In this document: piece by piece, positions 1 through 8,540 of the stretch
How positions within the stretch are numbered: position 1 is the stretch's first letter
Layout: the number at the start of each line of letters is the position of its first letter
Origin: Pseudoalteromonas piscicida
Lineage (GTDB): Bacteria; Pseudomonadota; Gammaproteobacteria; Enterobacterales; Alteromonadaceae
Reading direction: 5' to 3'
Assembly: GCF_002744175.1 (NCBI RefSeq)
Contig: NZ_NKHF01000025.1
Coordinates: 62,001 to 126,000, forward strand
DNA length: 64,000 nt
The notes under the pieces: generated by a model
What the model was told of the DNA's origin: nothing
The model's database searches: none
Seen by the model: only the letters and a program-made list of their open reading frames with translations
Program-made: the position numbers and the translations under genes

Positions 1-610
1 CCATCATCTCTAGCGCTTTATTAATAGCAGGCGTTGCCGATATTTGACGATAGTAGCGGCGCAAGTTCTTAAGAGAAGGCGTTTTTTCTAAAAACGTCTT
101 CGCGCTTTCACAAAGCATAAATAAATAGCTATCACACAATGTAAACTGGTTGGCAAGGAGGTAGTGATTGTCACCTAGGAGGTGATTGATCACGCCAAAC
201 CCGTGTTCTAATCGTCCTTGTTGTGAGCGGATCAAATCGTCATACATCAAGGCACTTTGTGTGTGTCTTTCAGGGTAAATGTACATCAATAAGTCACTGT
301 GGATAGAGGCATTCATAAAATACATCCATTGAATACACTGTGATTTGAGTTTCAGCTCTGTGGGAAGCAATTGTTTGTCTGTATGCTTTTCAGCAAGATA
401 CTGCGAAATGGCAGCACTCTCAAACAAGGTAAAGCCATCATCAACGAGTGCAGGGACTTGTCCGGCAGGACTTAATTTTAGATATTGCGCACTGTGATTG
501 GCGTTCTTTTTGATATCGACAAGCTCAAGTTGGTATGGCTCACCTATCAACTCCAATAAAATATGTGGGGCAAGGCTCGCGCTGTGTGGATAGTAAAAGA
601 GTGTATACAT
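1..610 (-). CDS. Glutathione S-transferase family protein (3' end cut by window edge)
   Basis: The reading frame opens at an ATG at 610 and stays open for 203 codons to the left edge. The stop lies outside, and since GSTs are usually 200-220 residues only a little is missing. The N-terminal part looks like a GST thioredoxin fold: it starts MYTLFYYPHS, has the cis-proline segment QVPAL at residues 51-55, and the FESAAI segment at 63-68, whose Glu-Ser pair binds the gamma-glutamyl part of glutathione in this family. The rest is a helical C-terminal domain. It is probably cytosolic and acts in glutathione conjugation or a related thiol reaction; the substrate cannot be read from sequence. It is followed on its upstream side by an intergenic repeat and appears to be a separate transcription unit. 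Confidence 0.85.
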   Translation of the reverse strand, partial: MYTLFYYPHSASLAPHILLELIGEPYQLELVDIKKNANHSAQYLKLSPAGQVPALVDDGFTLFESAAISQYLAEKHTDKQLLPTELKLKSQCIQWMYFMNASIHSDLLMYIYPERHTQSALMYDDLIRSQQGRLEHGFGVINHLLGDNHYLLANQFTLCDSYLFMLCESAKTFLEKTPSLKNLRRYYRQISATPAINKALEMM

Positions 611-686
611 AATTCACCTAATGTTAGGTCACAGCAACCGCTAAGAAAACAGGATGAAAAGTGCAGCGATACCGTGAGTTAATGTA

Positions 687-719
687 ATACCAATTTGATT
701 CATTCAATGAAATTGGTAT
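687..719. repeat. Intergenic inverted repeat of the ATACCAATT type
   Basis: ATACCAATTT at 687-696 is mirrored by AAATTGGTAT at 710-719, a perfect 10-base inverted repeat around a 13-base loop. The same core occurs as a 14-base palindrome at 15799-15812 and as a half site at 38030-38038, always between genes. It looks like a dispersed intergenic element. A transcript would fold into a hairpin, but there is no U-tract, so it is not a typical terminator. Confidence 0.6.
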
Positions 720-782
720 AGAAAATCGGCTCCTTCTTGTCTGTCTCCTATTCAACCTTAGGTGAGGGTTGAGGTTTTCTCA

Positions 783-810
783 AATAAAAATGCCAGCAAT
801 TGCTGGCATC
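783..810 (-). terminator. Rho-independent terminator after the AbgT-family gene
   Basis: A perfect 20-base palindrome (790-809, arms ATGCCAGCAA and its complement) is followed on the minus strand by a U-rich run from the A tract at 782-790. It lies about 25 bases past the stop of the AbgT-family gene. Confidence 0.8.
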
Positions 811-835
811 TAGAAAATTATTCTGTAGTGACTAA

Positions 836-2440
836 CTACGGATTGTAGTAGATTGGCGAGTTAGGACCTACCGGTAGGCCAAAGCCAAATACCCAGATAT
901 AGAACAGGGCTACCCAACCAATAAAGAAGAACATGCTATAAGGCAACATGGTTGCCACTAGTGTGCCTATCCCCATATCTTTCTTATATTTGGTGGCCAC
1001 TGCCAAGATTAAACCAAAATAACTCATCATTGGAGTGATCAAGTTAGTCACAGAGTCACCAATACGGTATGCAGCCTGGATAGTTTCTGGTGCATAGCCA
1101 ATAAGCATCAGCATCGGTACAAAGATTGGTGCAGTCACTGCCCATTGCGCTGAAGAAGAGCCTAAGCTTAAGTTAACTAATGCGCACATCAGAATAAATA
1201 GCACAAATACCTCAGGACCCGTTAAATTTAGCGCTTGCAACAGCGCCGCGCCATTTATGGCTAAAATCGTACCTAAGTTTGTCCACTTAAAGAAGGCAAC
1301 AAATTGTGCAGCGAAGAATACCAACACAATATACATGCCCATTGAGCTCATGCTTTTACTCATGGCGTCAATAATGTCGCGGTCATTTTTCATGGTGCCA
1401 ACGACGCGACCATACACAAAACCTGGGATGGCGAAGGTAACAAAGATAAATACTACGATACCTTTCAAAAACGGTGAGCCAGCCACTTCACCCGTTTCAG
1501 GATGACGCAAAATACCATCTTCTGGCACGATAGTTAAAGCAAGAAGAATACTAACAACAAGTAGTGACACACCCGCCCAACGTAGGCCTGACTTTTCTTT
1601 TGCGGTCAGCTTTTCTATGTTGTTTTCATTAAGATCAATACTGGCTTCTTTCGGGTCATACTTTCCAAGGCGTGGCTCAACGATTTTTTCAGTGACCAAG
1701 GTGCCAACAATGGCAATTAGGAATACCGATATCATCATGAAGTACCAGTTTGCCTCCGGTCCAACTTGGTAGTTTGGGTCGATCATCTGTGCCGCTGGAG
1801 TAGTAATACCGGCGAGCAGTGGGTCTATCGTGCCAAGTAAAAGGTTGGCGCTATAGCCACCTGAAACCCCTGCAAAAGCTGCAGCTAGGCCTGCAAGAGG
1901 GTGTCTGCCTAGGCTATGGAAAATCATTGCCGCCAGTGGAATAAGCACAACATAACCCAACTCAGACGCGGTATTGGACAAAATCGCGGCAAAAACAACC
2001 ATAAAGGTAACAAGGCGTTTAGAGGCGCCCATTACCATGCCACGCATAGCAGCAGATAACATGCCTGAGTGTTCAGCAACACTAACACCTAATAGTGCAA
2101 CCAATACCGTGCCAAGTGGCGCAAAGCCTGTAAAGTTAGTCACCAAGCCCGTTACAATACGTTGCAGGCCTTCGGCGCTCATGAGGCTGACAACTTCAAT
2201 TACACCGTCTGGATCACGACCTGCAGAGCCTTCAGGACGAGGGTCGATTGCAGATAGGCCCATCCAATCGGCAATACCACTAAATACCACAATGGCAATA
2301 CAAAATAATGCAAACAACGTAATAGGATGAGGAAGCATATTCCCCAAGAACTCAACAGTGGCTAAGAAACGATTAAATAATCCGCCTTTTTGCCCCTGTT
2401 GGTTCTGACTATCAGCTTGCGTCTCTACAGCATTTGACAT
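836..2440 (-). CDS. AbgT-family transporter
   Basis: This is a polytopic inner-membrane protein of 534 residues, close to the usual 500-530 of the AbgT family. It has many hydrophobic segments and family-typical stretches such as LPHPITLF near the N terminus, NTASELGYVVLIPLAA in the middle and LGSSSAQWAVTAPIF towards the C terminus. AbgT of E. coli imports p-aminobenzoyl-glutamate; relatives MtrF and YdaH have been described as exporters of sulfonamide-like antimetabolites, so direction and substrate are open. The ATG at 2440 is preferred: the in-frame ATG at 2500 lacks a ribosome site and would add 20 non-conserved residues. It lies downstream of the photolyase-like gene on the same strand with a gap of about 120 bases and is followed by a strong terminator. 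Confidence 0.9.
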   Translation of the reverse strand: MSNAVETQADSQNQQGQKGGLFNRFLATVEFLGNMLPHPITLFALFCIAIVVFSGIADWMGLSAIDPRPEGSAGRDPDGVIEVVSLMSAEGLQRIVTGLVTNFTGFAPLGTVLVALLGVSVAEHSGMLSAAMRGMVMGASKRLVTFMVVFAAILSNTASELGYVVLIPLAAMIFHSLGRHPLAGLAAAFAGVSGGYSANLLLGTIDPLLAGITTPAAQMIDPNYQVGPEANWYFMMISVFLIAIVGTLVTEKIVEPRLGKYDPKEASIDLNENNIEKLTAKEKSGLRWAGVSLLVVSILLALTIVPEDGILRHPETGEVAGSPFLKGIVVFIFVTFAIPGFVYGRVVGTMKNDRDIIDAMSKSMSSMGMYIVLVFFAAQFVAFFKWTNLGTILAINGAALLQALNLTGPEVFVLFILMCALVNLSLGSSSAQWAVTAPIFVPMLMLIGYAPETIQAAYRIGDSVTNLITPMMSYFGLILAVATKYKKDMGIGTLVATMLPYSMFFFIGWVALFYIWVFGFGLPVGPNSPIYYNP

Positions 2441-2564
2441 AGCTAAATTCTCAGTTCCAAAAAATGTGGCAACCTTAGCATTTCTTTTACATGAAATCAT
2501 GCGAAAGCGGCTATTTGTCCTGTTTTTGGGGTGAAATTAGATAATTTGTGCAAAAACAAATCAA

Positions 2565-4043
2565 CTAAAATAGCTTAAGCTGATGCTTGTCAGTGCTTGC
2601 TCGTTTTTTTCTTCGTGAGTTAGAACGCCGTCTAGAAGCATGTGTCACTATCACTCGTCCGGTTTCGTCTTTATCTAGGTGCTGTTTGTAAAACTGCGAA
2701 ATCTTTTCACGGGCGGCTCTAGCAGCATCATCTGGTAAAATGGATGGTGGGCAGTATACATCTGCTTTCAAGCCGGAATATAGCCATGGGGTATGGATGT
2801 ACCCCGAAGGTACATGATCAAGTTCAGGTAGGTAACGGCGAATAAAGTGGCCATCTGGATCGTACTTTTGTCCTTGCGTGACCGGGTTATAAATACGAAA
2901 TGGATTGATCCCGGTTGTGCCAGACTGCATCTGCACTTGTGGATAGTGGATCCCCGGTTCATAATCAATAAATAAATTGGCTAGTCGAGCCGCTGGTTTT
3001 TGCCAATCGAGCCATAGATGGTAGCTTGAAAACGCCATTAACATTGCTCGCATACGAAAATTAATCCAACCTGTGGCGATAAGCATCCGCATACAGGCAT
3101 CGACAAACGGCACGCCAGTTTGCCCAGCAGACCAAAGCGCGAAGCGTTCAGGATTAAATTCGCTAGCACGCATGGCGACCAGCGAGGCATGAACGGCTTG
3201 TTCTGCATAGTTGGGCTCGGATTCGAGTTTTTGTACAAAATGGCTGTGCCAATAAAGCCGTGATAAAAACCCACTTTTGTTACGCTTTGATTCAACCGAT
3301 AAAACCTGTGCTTGCTGCAATACATCTTTAAGGCTCAGTACGCCATATGCCAGATACGGGCTTAACCTTGAGCTGCTGGTCACCGACTTTACCGGGCTTG
3401 AAATACCAAAAAGGTAGCTGTTAATTCTGTGGTTAAAAAAGCTATTTAGTGTTTGTTGTGCAGCTTTAATACCGCCGATTTGAGGCTTACTGGCAACATT
3501 GTGATCATCACCGGGATAGTCGTTCAAAAGCTCCAACCCATTATGATGGTGGAGTAACGCATTGACTTTAGCCGGCGGAGGAAAACAATCGCTTTGTAGC
3601 CAGGCGTCGGCCTGCTCTTGCCATTTATCTCTATTAACTTTGCCTCTAAACACAGCTTGTTGGCGATATTCTTGATAGCCAACGTGTTTAGCTTTGCACC
3701 AGGCAATAACGCGTTTATCACGCTCAAATGTCCAAGTATTTCCAGTTTCTTGATGACTATACAAGGTTGAAATGGCCACATGTTGGTGGATTTTTTCGAG
3801 TATTGTTACCACATCGCCTTTGCGAACCGTAAGTGTCCCACCTAGCTGTTGTAATTGCTCACTGAGGCTGAGCAAGGACTCTTTGATAAACTTAAACTGT
3901 CTTGCGCTAGTATCGGGCAATTGCCAGTATTCAGGTTCAATAACGTAAAGAATGAGAATCGGCTTACCATTTTGGCAAGCTTCATGGAGAGGGCGATGAT
4001 CCTGAATACGGAAATCTCGTTTTAACCACACTAGGTTAATCAT
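2565..4043 (-). CDS. Cryptochrome/photolyase family flavoprotein
   Basis: This 492-residue protein has a photolyase alpha/beta N-terminal domain (LVWLKRDFRIQDH at residues 4-16) and a helical FAD-binding domain (SRLSPYLAYGVLS 225-237, TGVPFVDACMR 309-319, NPFRIYNP 380-387). Where class I CPD photolyases carry a WQWAAS-type segment, this protein has HYPQVQMQSGTTG at about 366-378. It therefore belongs to a different cryptochrome/photolyase subgroup, and whether it repairs DNA or signals light is not clear. The C terminus is a basic tail rich in Arg and Lys (about 470-485). It is the last gene of a four-gene operon and overlaps the preceding small gene by 8 bases. It is distinct from the class I photolyase gene at 46.7 kb. 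Confidence 0.85.
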   Translation of the reverse strand: MINLVWLKRDFRIQDHRPLHEACQNGKPILILYVIEPEYWQLPDTSARQFKFIKESLLSLSEQLQQLGGTLTVRKGDVVTILEKIHQHVAISTLYSHQETGNTWTFERDKRVIAWCKAKHVGYQEYRQQAVFRGKVNRDKWQEQADAWLQSDCFPPPAKVNALLHHHNGLELLNDYPGDDHNVASKPQIGGIKAAQQTLNSFFNHRINSYLFGISSPVKSVTSSSRLSPYLAYGVLSLKDVLQQAQVLSVESKRNKSGFLSRLYWHSHFVQKLESEPNYAEQAVHASLVAMRASEFNPERFALWSAGQTGVPFVDACMRMLIATGWINFRMRAMLMAFSSYHLWLDWQKPAARLANLFIDYEPGIHYPQVQMQSGTTGINPFRIYNPVTQGQKYDPDGHFIRRYLPELDHVPSGYIHTPWLYSGLKADVYCPPSILPDDAARAAREKISQFYKQHLDKDETGRVIVTHASRRRSNSRRKKRASTDKHQLKLF

Positions 4044-4365
4044 CTAGCACGCCCTTAAATAATAGCGGGTAGCGACGTAATCGTTTACCAATATAGTCGT
4101 CGGCGAGGATCTGTTGCACTATCCGCTCTACGTCGTTGTCGACGGCAAAAACCCAGTCAAAGCGTTCGATGGCGAGTAAAAAGCCACGCTTTAAAAAGCT
4201 TTGTTGGCGGTAGTTCTCGCAGTTTTGTTTGATGATATTGAGCTTGCTGGGATCAGCTCGGAGCGTTGCTACTACTTTTTCAATATATGCGCGGGTTTGT
4301 TTGCTTTCAGGGCGAGGACGCCTGACACGTCGTCCTCGATTGGTGTTTGGATATAAGCTACTCAT
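4036..4365 (-). CDS. Small conserved-looking protein of unknown function
   Basis: I do not recognise this 109-residue protein. The N-terminal third is very basic (NRGRRVRRPRPESK at about 8-21), followed by a predicted helical region with YRQQSFLKRGF and a C-terminal acidic/hydrophobic part. It has no signal peptide or membrane segment, so it is probably cytosolic; the basic head could bind nucleic acid, but that is a guess. The start is taken at 4365, where ATG overlaps the end of the DUF3081 gene by 8 bases. A longer frame reaching 4515 only re-reads that gene. Its own end overlaps the photolyase-like gene by 8 bases, so the three genes are almost certainly translationally coupled. Confidence 0.75.
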   Translation of the reverse strand: MSSLYPNTNRGRRVRRPRPESKQTRAYIEKVVATLRADPSKLNIIKQNCENYRQQSFLKRGFLLAIERFDWVFAVDNDVERIVQQILADDYIGKRLRRYPLLFKGVLDD

Positions 4366-4621
4366 TTGCCTCTTTAAAAATGTAGTCCAGCTTTTTAAGC
4401 AAGTCGTCTTTGTGCTTGTCGTGTTCGTAATCCAAATGATAGGTATTATGGAACCCTGAACGCAGTAAAACGCCGCTACCTTGCAGATAAATGGTATAGC
4501 CATCAGGATCGGCAAACGCGGTAACGCCTTCGTAGCGCTTACCTTCTTCCGTTACTTCGCCATGCTTTTGGATGTATTCAAACACCGTTAACAAGAATTT
4601 GCTGTCTAACTCATTTTTCAT
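4358..4621 (-). CDS. DUF3081 family protein
   Basis: This is an 87-residue acidic protein that I match from memory to DUF3081, a small family from Vibrio, Shewanella and Pseudoalteromonas with no known function. It has a helical N-terminal half (FEYIQKHGEVTEEGKRYEG at about 14-32), a middle segment that looks like beta strands (GYTIYLQGSGVLLRSGFHNTY), and a Lys/Asp-rich amphipathic C-terminal helix. It has no signal peptide or membrane segment. It sits second in the operon from the isochorismatase-like gene to the photolyase-like gene. The 44-base gap upstream is the largest in the operon and could hold an internal promoter, though none is clear. Confidence 0.75.
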   Translation of the reverse strand: MKNELDSKFLLTVFEYIQKHGEVTEEGKRYEGVTAFADPDGYTIYLQGSGVLLRSGFHNTYHLDYEHDKHKDDLLKKLDYIFKEANE

Positions 4622-4665
4622 TATTCACCTCGATATTTAGGTTACGCCTTTATGGTGATAACCGA

Positions 4666-5202
4666 TCACTTAACTAGTGCTGAAATTGCTTTAAACTGTT
4701 CGTGCTTTGCCGATTTTAACCATTGAAACAAAATCGACTCCAAGGCTAAAAAGCGAGCTCCGTCGGCTTGCATCTGCATGAGAGCCCACTCGGTGTGTTT
4801 AGGGTTTCGAGAGCAAATGCCATCGGCAACCACAACTACATCAAAGTTGTCTGCGAGTAAGTCATTAACAGTTTGCTGAACGCAAATATGGCTTTCGAGT
4901 CCAACGACAATGATAGTGTCTCGTTGTTGGCTCTGAATGACTTCTTTACAGTCTTCAGCGTGATAAGCACTAAAGGCGGTTTTTTCAATAACGGGAAAAC
5001 CAAACTCAAGTAAGGTCGGAGCTGTATGACCTAGACCTTTTGGGTACTGCTCAAAGACTATCGTAGGGATGGAGAGGTGCTTAGCCCCTTGCAGCAAAGT
5101 ACTTACTTGGCTTTCAATATCCGCAAACTCAGCAATATGTGGACGAAACTTCTCTTGAATATCAATCACTAAAATCATGCTGTCTGAAGGTATTAAATTC
5201 AT
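4666..5202 (-). CDS. Isochorismatase-family cysteine hydrolase
   Basis: This 178-residue single-domain protein has the isochorismatase/nicotinamidase fold. The catalytic Asp is in MILVIDIQEKF near residue 14, a lysine lies in the YPKGLGHT segment, and the nucleophilic Cys is in ESHICVQQT; together they form the Asp-Lys-Cys triad of the family. It probably hydrolyses a small amide or ester, but the substrate cannot be named. Two adjacent ATGs (5205 and 5202) follow an AAGGAG ribosome site; the second gives the better spacing. The longer frame from 5250 runs over that site and is unlikely. It heads the operon that ends with the photolyase-like gene and is divergent from RNase Z. Confidence 0.85.
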   Translation of the reverse strand: MNLIPSDSMILVIDIQEKFRPHIAEFADIESQVSTLLQGAKHLSIPTIVFEQYPKGLGHTAPTLLEFGFPVIEKTAFSAYHAEDCKEVIQSQQRDTIIVVGLESHICVQQTVNDLLADNFDVVVVADGICSRNPKHTEWALMQMQADGARFLALESILFQWLKSAKHEQFKAISALVK

Positions 5203-5245
5203 CATCTTCTCCTTAGAGATCACGTTGCAAGGCGAGCACGCGCGT

Positions 5246-5275
5246 TTCACTATTACTTTATTTATCCGTTACAAT
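5246..5275 (+). promoter_or_regulatory. Possible sigma-70 promoter for the RNase Z gene
   Basis: TTCACT at 5246-5251 and TACAAT at 5270-5275 are separated by 18 bases in the divergent intergenic region. They match 4/6 and 5/6 of the sigma-70 consensus. The predicted start would lie about 25 bases before the GTG start codon. Confidence 0.35.
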
Positions 5276-5308
5276 GACAGACCTAATAAAAAAGTAAATG
5301 GTTTTGGC

Positions 5309-6256
5309 GTGAAAGTACATTTTCTTGGCACCTCTTCAGGTTGCCCCTCTAAACAACGTAATATGTCTGCTGTGGCGGTGAGCTTTGAAAACAGCAAAGC
5401 GTGGGTATTGATAGACTGTGCCGAAGCGACTCAACATGCGTTGCTCCACAGTGAGTTAACTTTGTATCACCTCGAGGCCATTTGCATCACCCATCTTCAT
5501 GGGGATCATTGCTATGGATTACCCGGACTAATTTCATCCATGGCGTTGAACGCGCGCAAAGCACCGCTAAAGTTAATTGCGCCGCGTGCCGTTATTCAGT
5601 TTGTACAAAGCTGTTTTACACTCACTGAGGTGAGACTGAGTTTTGACTTAATAACCATCGCCCTTGAAGAAATAAACGAAAAGTTACCGCTTGAATGTTG
5701 CGACATCGAAACCATAGCGCTGCAACACAGAGTGCCCAGTGTTGGCTATAAACTCACCGAAAAGTGTATTCCACGTAAATTAAGAATAGCCAAACTGCAG
5801 CAAGATGGCATCGCGTCTGGCGGCCACTACAACCTGTTGCAAAAAGGCCAAGATGTGCAATACCAAGGTCAGTGGTTACAGTCAGACGACTACAGTTTTT
5901 ATAGTTGGCAGCCTAGAGTGGCAATAATTTGTGGTGACAACGAAAAGCCGGCGTTACTATCACAGGCGATCCAAGGTGTGGACTTGCTCGTGCATGAAGC
6001 TACCTTCACGGCATCTGATCTGCATCGAGTCGGTTTTCATACCGGCCATAGCGATGCCAAGCGCGTCGCCCAATTTGCACAAACCCATCAGGTGCCTATG
6101 CTAGCGCTTACGCATTTTAGCGTGCGTTATCATGGCGAAGGTATGCTGCAGCCACTTGTTGAAGAGGCTGCATTTTATTACAGCGGCAAGCTTATTATTG
6201 CCCAAGATGGCCTAGTTGTTGATATTCCCAAACAAAAACAAATAGAAGGTAGCTGA
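5309..6256 (+). CDS. rnz: Ribonuclease Z (tRNA 3' processing endonuclease)
   Basis: This 315-residue metallo-beta-lactamase-fold enzyme cuts 3' trailers from tRNA precursors in the cytosol. It begins with the HFLGTSSGCPS segment typical of RNase Z and has the zinc motif THLHGDHCYG at residues 61-70 (His62, His64, Asp66, His67). Further metal ligands are present in the GDN segment and in the C-terminal LTHFSVRY segment. Length matches the short bacterial form. The start is a GTG at 5309, placing KVHFLG at the very N terminus as in relatives; the longer frame from 5177 overlaps the divergent gene and is rejected. The ribosome site is weak. The gene is convergent with, and 2 bases from, the DUF2252 gene. 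Confidence 0.92.
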   Translation: MKVHFLGTSSGCPSKQRNMSAVAVSFENSKAWVLIDCAEATQHALLHSELTLYHLEAICITHLHGDHCYGLPGLISSMALNARKAPLKLIAPRAVIQFVQSCFTLTEVRLSFDLITIALEEINEKLPLECCDIETIALQHRVPSVGYKLTEKCIPRKLRIAKLQQDGIASGGHYNLLQKGQDVQYQGQWLQSDDYSFYSWQPRVAIICGDNEKPALLSQAIQGVDLLVHEATFTASDLHRVGFHTGHSDAKRVAQFAQTHQVPMLALTHFSVRYHGEGMLQPLVEEAAFYYSGKLIIAQDGLVVDIPKQKQIEGS

Positions 6257-6258
6257 GG

Positions 6259-7572
6259 TTAACGCAGCCCTTGTTCACAAAACCAGCGCCAGTCTGCAAT
6301 AACTTGTTCGCTGTAGTGGCTAGCTGTTTTTACTAATTCATCGAGTAAGTTAGGTAGAATAGCGACGGCTTGTTCTTGAAAGTGCAAAGAACGTCGATCG
6401 GCGCGCATATGTGAAAGGGCGAGTGCTTCACCACAGGCTTGTGCATATTGGCTAAAGCCAGACTTAGTGGCAGCGCGCTTGCCGATCGTTATGTCTTCAG
6501 GGTCAATACCAACTCGGGCATGATGGCGTGAGCGCACTAACCAGTGGCAGCCCTGCCACAGGGCATTATCTAAAATAAGGTCAGTACGACGTTGCATTTT
6601 TCTTTGACTATTGACCGTTAAATGAGCGGGATCGAGGCGGTTAATTGGGCTTAGGTTGGTAAAATATGCAAGAGGTGACGCGAGCTGCTGTTGTTTTATC
6701 TCAACAATGTGGCACAGCGGCAAAATATCTTTAGTGGGTTTTTGTACGTTTGGACCAACCAATAAATAATATCTGCTTAGATGCAATGAGCCTGTGCCTT
6801 GGTCGATACGCTCAACACAATCTAAAATTTCATCATCAACATAGGGCGCAAAGTGATAAATAAGGTTTTCTTTTAAATTGGGATCTAGTTGCTTAAACTT
6901 CAGTTTGTCCTCGCGAAAACGTAATGGCTTAATGCTGAGGTCAATTTCTTTCGCTAGGGTACTCTTTATGGTGAATGCCGCACCGCCCGCCATTCTTTGT
7001 AGGCCTTTTTGCCAACGCTTATGGAGAATATGGTTATTATCAAATTTAGTTAAACCGGTATTGCTATCTACTTTGTATTCAAGTGATAGCTGGCAAGTCT
7101 TTAGGTAGCTATATAAAAAGTCCAGCTGTGCTTGTGCAACCAGCTCTTTGCTCACTAAAGGTTTGCTGCGGTCTTTAATATCTTGAGCTTGCTCTTGAAT
7201 ACGACCACCTTCAAGCTGTGTCAGCGGTAGACTCACTAAATAGCGAAATAAATCCCACACTGCATGCCCAACACAAGCGTCATCGAAGTCATTTGGTTCG
7301 AAAATTAAGGTATCACCATGACTGCCTTCTTCACTATGAAAGCCAAAATTTCCGGTGTGACAGTCGCCCATTACATACGTTAGTGGCAGGGTAGTTGCGG
7401 CATCAGGTAAGACAATTTGCTGCGCTTGCAAGTCTTTATACATTAGCGCAGCGCTGCCACGGAAAAACCGCAGTGGACTGAGTCGCATTTTGTCGGATTT
7501 ACTGCAATCACTGTCAACGTGAACACCTTCACGCTCGTTAAAGTAATCTGCAAGATAGTCATGACGATTCAT
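6259..7572 (-). CDS. DUF2252 family protein
   Basis: This 437-residue cytosolic protein carries the DUF2252 hallmarks: RLSPLRFFRGSAALMYKDL near residues 30-48, GDCHTGNFG at 69-77 and NDFDDACVGHAVWDLFR at 94-110. The spacing of the GD.H..N and DFD motifs resembles the catalytic and metal-binding loops of kinase-like phosphotransferases, to which the family has been related, but no reaction is established. It has no signal peptide or membrane segments. It begins 3 bases after the stop of the PPK2 gene, so the two are very likely cotranscribed, which suggests a phosphate- or nucleotide-related role. Confidence 0.85.
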   Translation of the reverse strand: MNRHDYLADYFNEREGVHVDSDCSKSDKMRLSPLRFFRGSAALMYKDLQAQQIVLPDAATTLPLTYVMGDCHTGNFGFHSEEGSHGDTLIFEPNDFDDACVGHAVWDLFRYLVSLPLTQLEGGRIQEQAQDIKDRSKPLVSKELVAQAQLDFLYSYLKTCQLSLEYKVDSNTGLTKFDNNHILHKRWQKGLQRMAGGAAFTIKSTLAKEIDLSIKPLRFREDKLKFKQLDPNLKENLIYHFAPYVDDEILDCVERIDQGTGSLHLSRYYLLVGPNVQKPTKDILPLCHIVEIKQQQLASPLAYFTNLSPINRLDPAHLTVNSQRKMQRRTDLILDNALWQGCHWLVRSRHHARVGIDPEDITIGKRAATKSGFSQYAQACGEALALSHMRADRRSLHFQEQAVAILPNLLDELVKTASHYSEQVIADWRWFCEQGLR

Positions 7573-7575
7573 GGA

Positions 7576-8406
7576 TTAGTCCTCCTTTTGAACAATACCC
7601 AATTGAGATTTAGCCAGTTTGACGACCGCTTTATCGATAGGTGGCGGGCTAATATCAACCCCGTCACTAAGTGCGTTTACTACGGTTTTAAGTACTTGTA
7701 CACGGGCATACCATTTGTGCTCGCCAAGAATGACATGCCAAGGGGCTAAATTGGTGTCGGTTTTTGCAAACATATCATCAATAGCCTGCTCGTATTCTTG
7801 GCGTTTTTTGCGGTTACGAATATCTTCTTCTGTCAGTTTCCAACGTTTATAGGGATTGTTTAACCGCTCTGTAAAACGCTTTAACTGCTCATCTTCGCTG
7901 ATATGCAAAAAGACTTTCACAATTCGGACGTTATCGTCTACGAGTAAGCGCTCAAACTCATTGATTTCTTGGTAGGCGCGCAGCCACTCATGCTCACTGG
8001 CAAAGCCTTCAACTCGTTCGACCAATACGCGACCATAGTAAGAGCGGTCAAGAATGGTCATCGTGCCAAGCGGCGGCAGCTTAGTTTGGAAACGGTACAG
8101 GTAGTGCCGACCTTGCTCTTCAGGGTCGGGCTTGGCGATAGGAAACACCTTAAAGCCCCGCGGATCGAGCTTTTCAGTCATGCGCCTGATAGCACCACCT
8201 TTACCAGCAGCATCCCACCCTTCAAATACCAAAATAGCCCGCTTCCCTTGATGAAAATAAGCTTGTTGCACGTGCTGCAATTGAGTTTGCCAATACTTTA
8301 ACTCACGCTTATAGTGCTTTTTTGAGTCCATGGCGGGGTGCGTGACCGGAGGCTTTACACTTAAGCCCCGATTGAGAGTGTTAAATTCAGATACATAACT
8401 GGTCAT
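7576..8406 (-). CDS. ppk2: Polyphosphate kinase 2 family protein
   Basis: This 276-residue PPK2-family enzyme transfers phosphate between polyphosphate and nucleotides in the cytosol. It has the Walker A motif GWDAAGKGG at residues 63-71, the Walker B-like DRSYYGR at 120-126, and a basic lid region around NPYKRWKLTEEDIRNRKK. Family members differ in whether they phosphorylate nucleoside mono- or diphosphates, and I cannot assign the class from sequence alone. The start at 8406 has an AGGAG ribosome site 5 bases upstream. It is the first gene of a two-gene unit with the DUF2252 gene. Confidence 0.9.
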   Translation of the reverse strand: MTSYVSEFNTLNRGLSVKPPVTHPAMDSKKHYKRELKYWQTQLQHVQQAYFHQGKRAILVFEGWDAAGKGGAIRRMTEKLDPRGFKVFPIAKPDPEEQGRHYLYRFQTKLPPLGTMTILDRSYYGRVLVERVEGFASEHEWLRAYQEINEFERLLVDDNVRIVKVFLHISEDEQLKRFTERLNNPYKRWKLTEEDIRNRKKRQEYEQAIDDMFAKTDTNLAPWHVILGEHKWYARVQVLKTVVNALSDGVDISPPPIDKAVVKLAKSQLGIVQKED

Positions 8407-8540
8407 GATAACTCCTACAATACCCTTTGGTTAATTTGACCCCTGCATTTTTAGCACTCGGATTAGCACCAAATATGATGCCTCACCAACTAACTCATGA
8501 GCGTGATATAGAGTAACCTAGCATGCACTCTACAGGGATG

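Noticed and set aside
1257-2330. Plus-strand reading frames within the AbgT-family gene
   Set aside because: They lie antisense to a clear membrane transporter, have no ribosome sites and no recognisable domains.
4366-4515. N-terminal extension of the small unknown gene back to 4515
   Set aside because: It only re-reads the DUF3081 gene in another frame; the ATG at 4365 overlaps that gene's stop as in a coupled operon.
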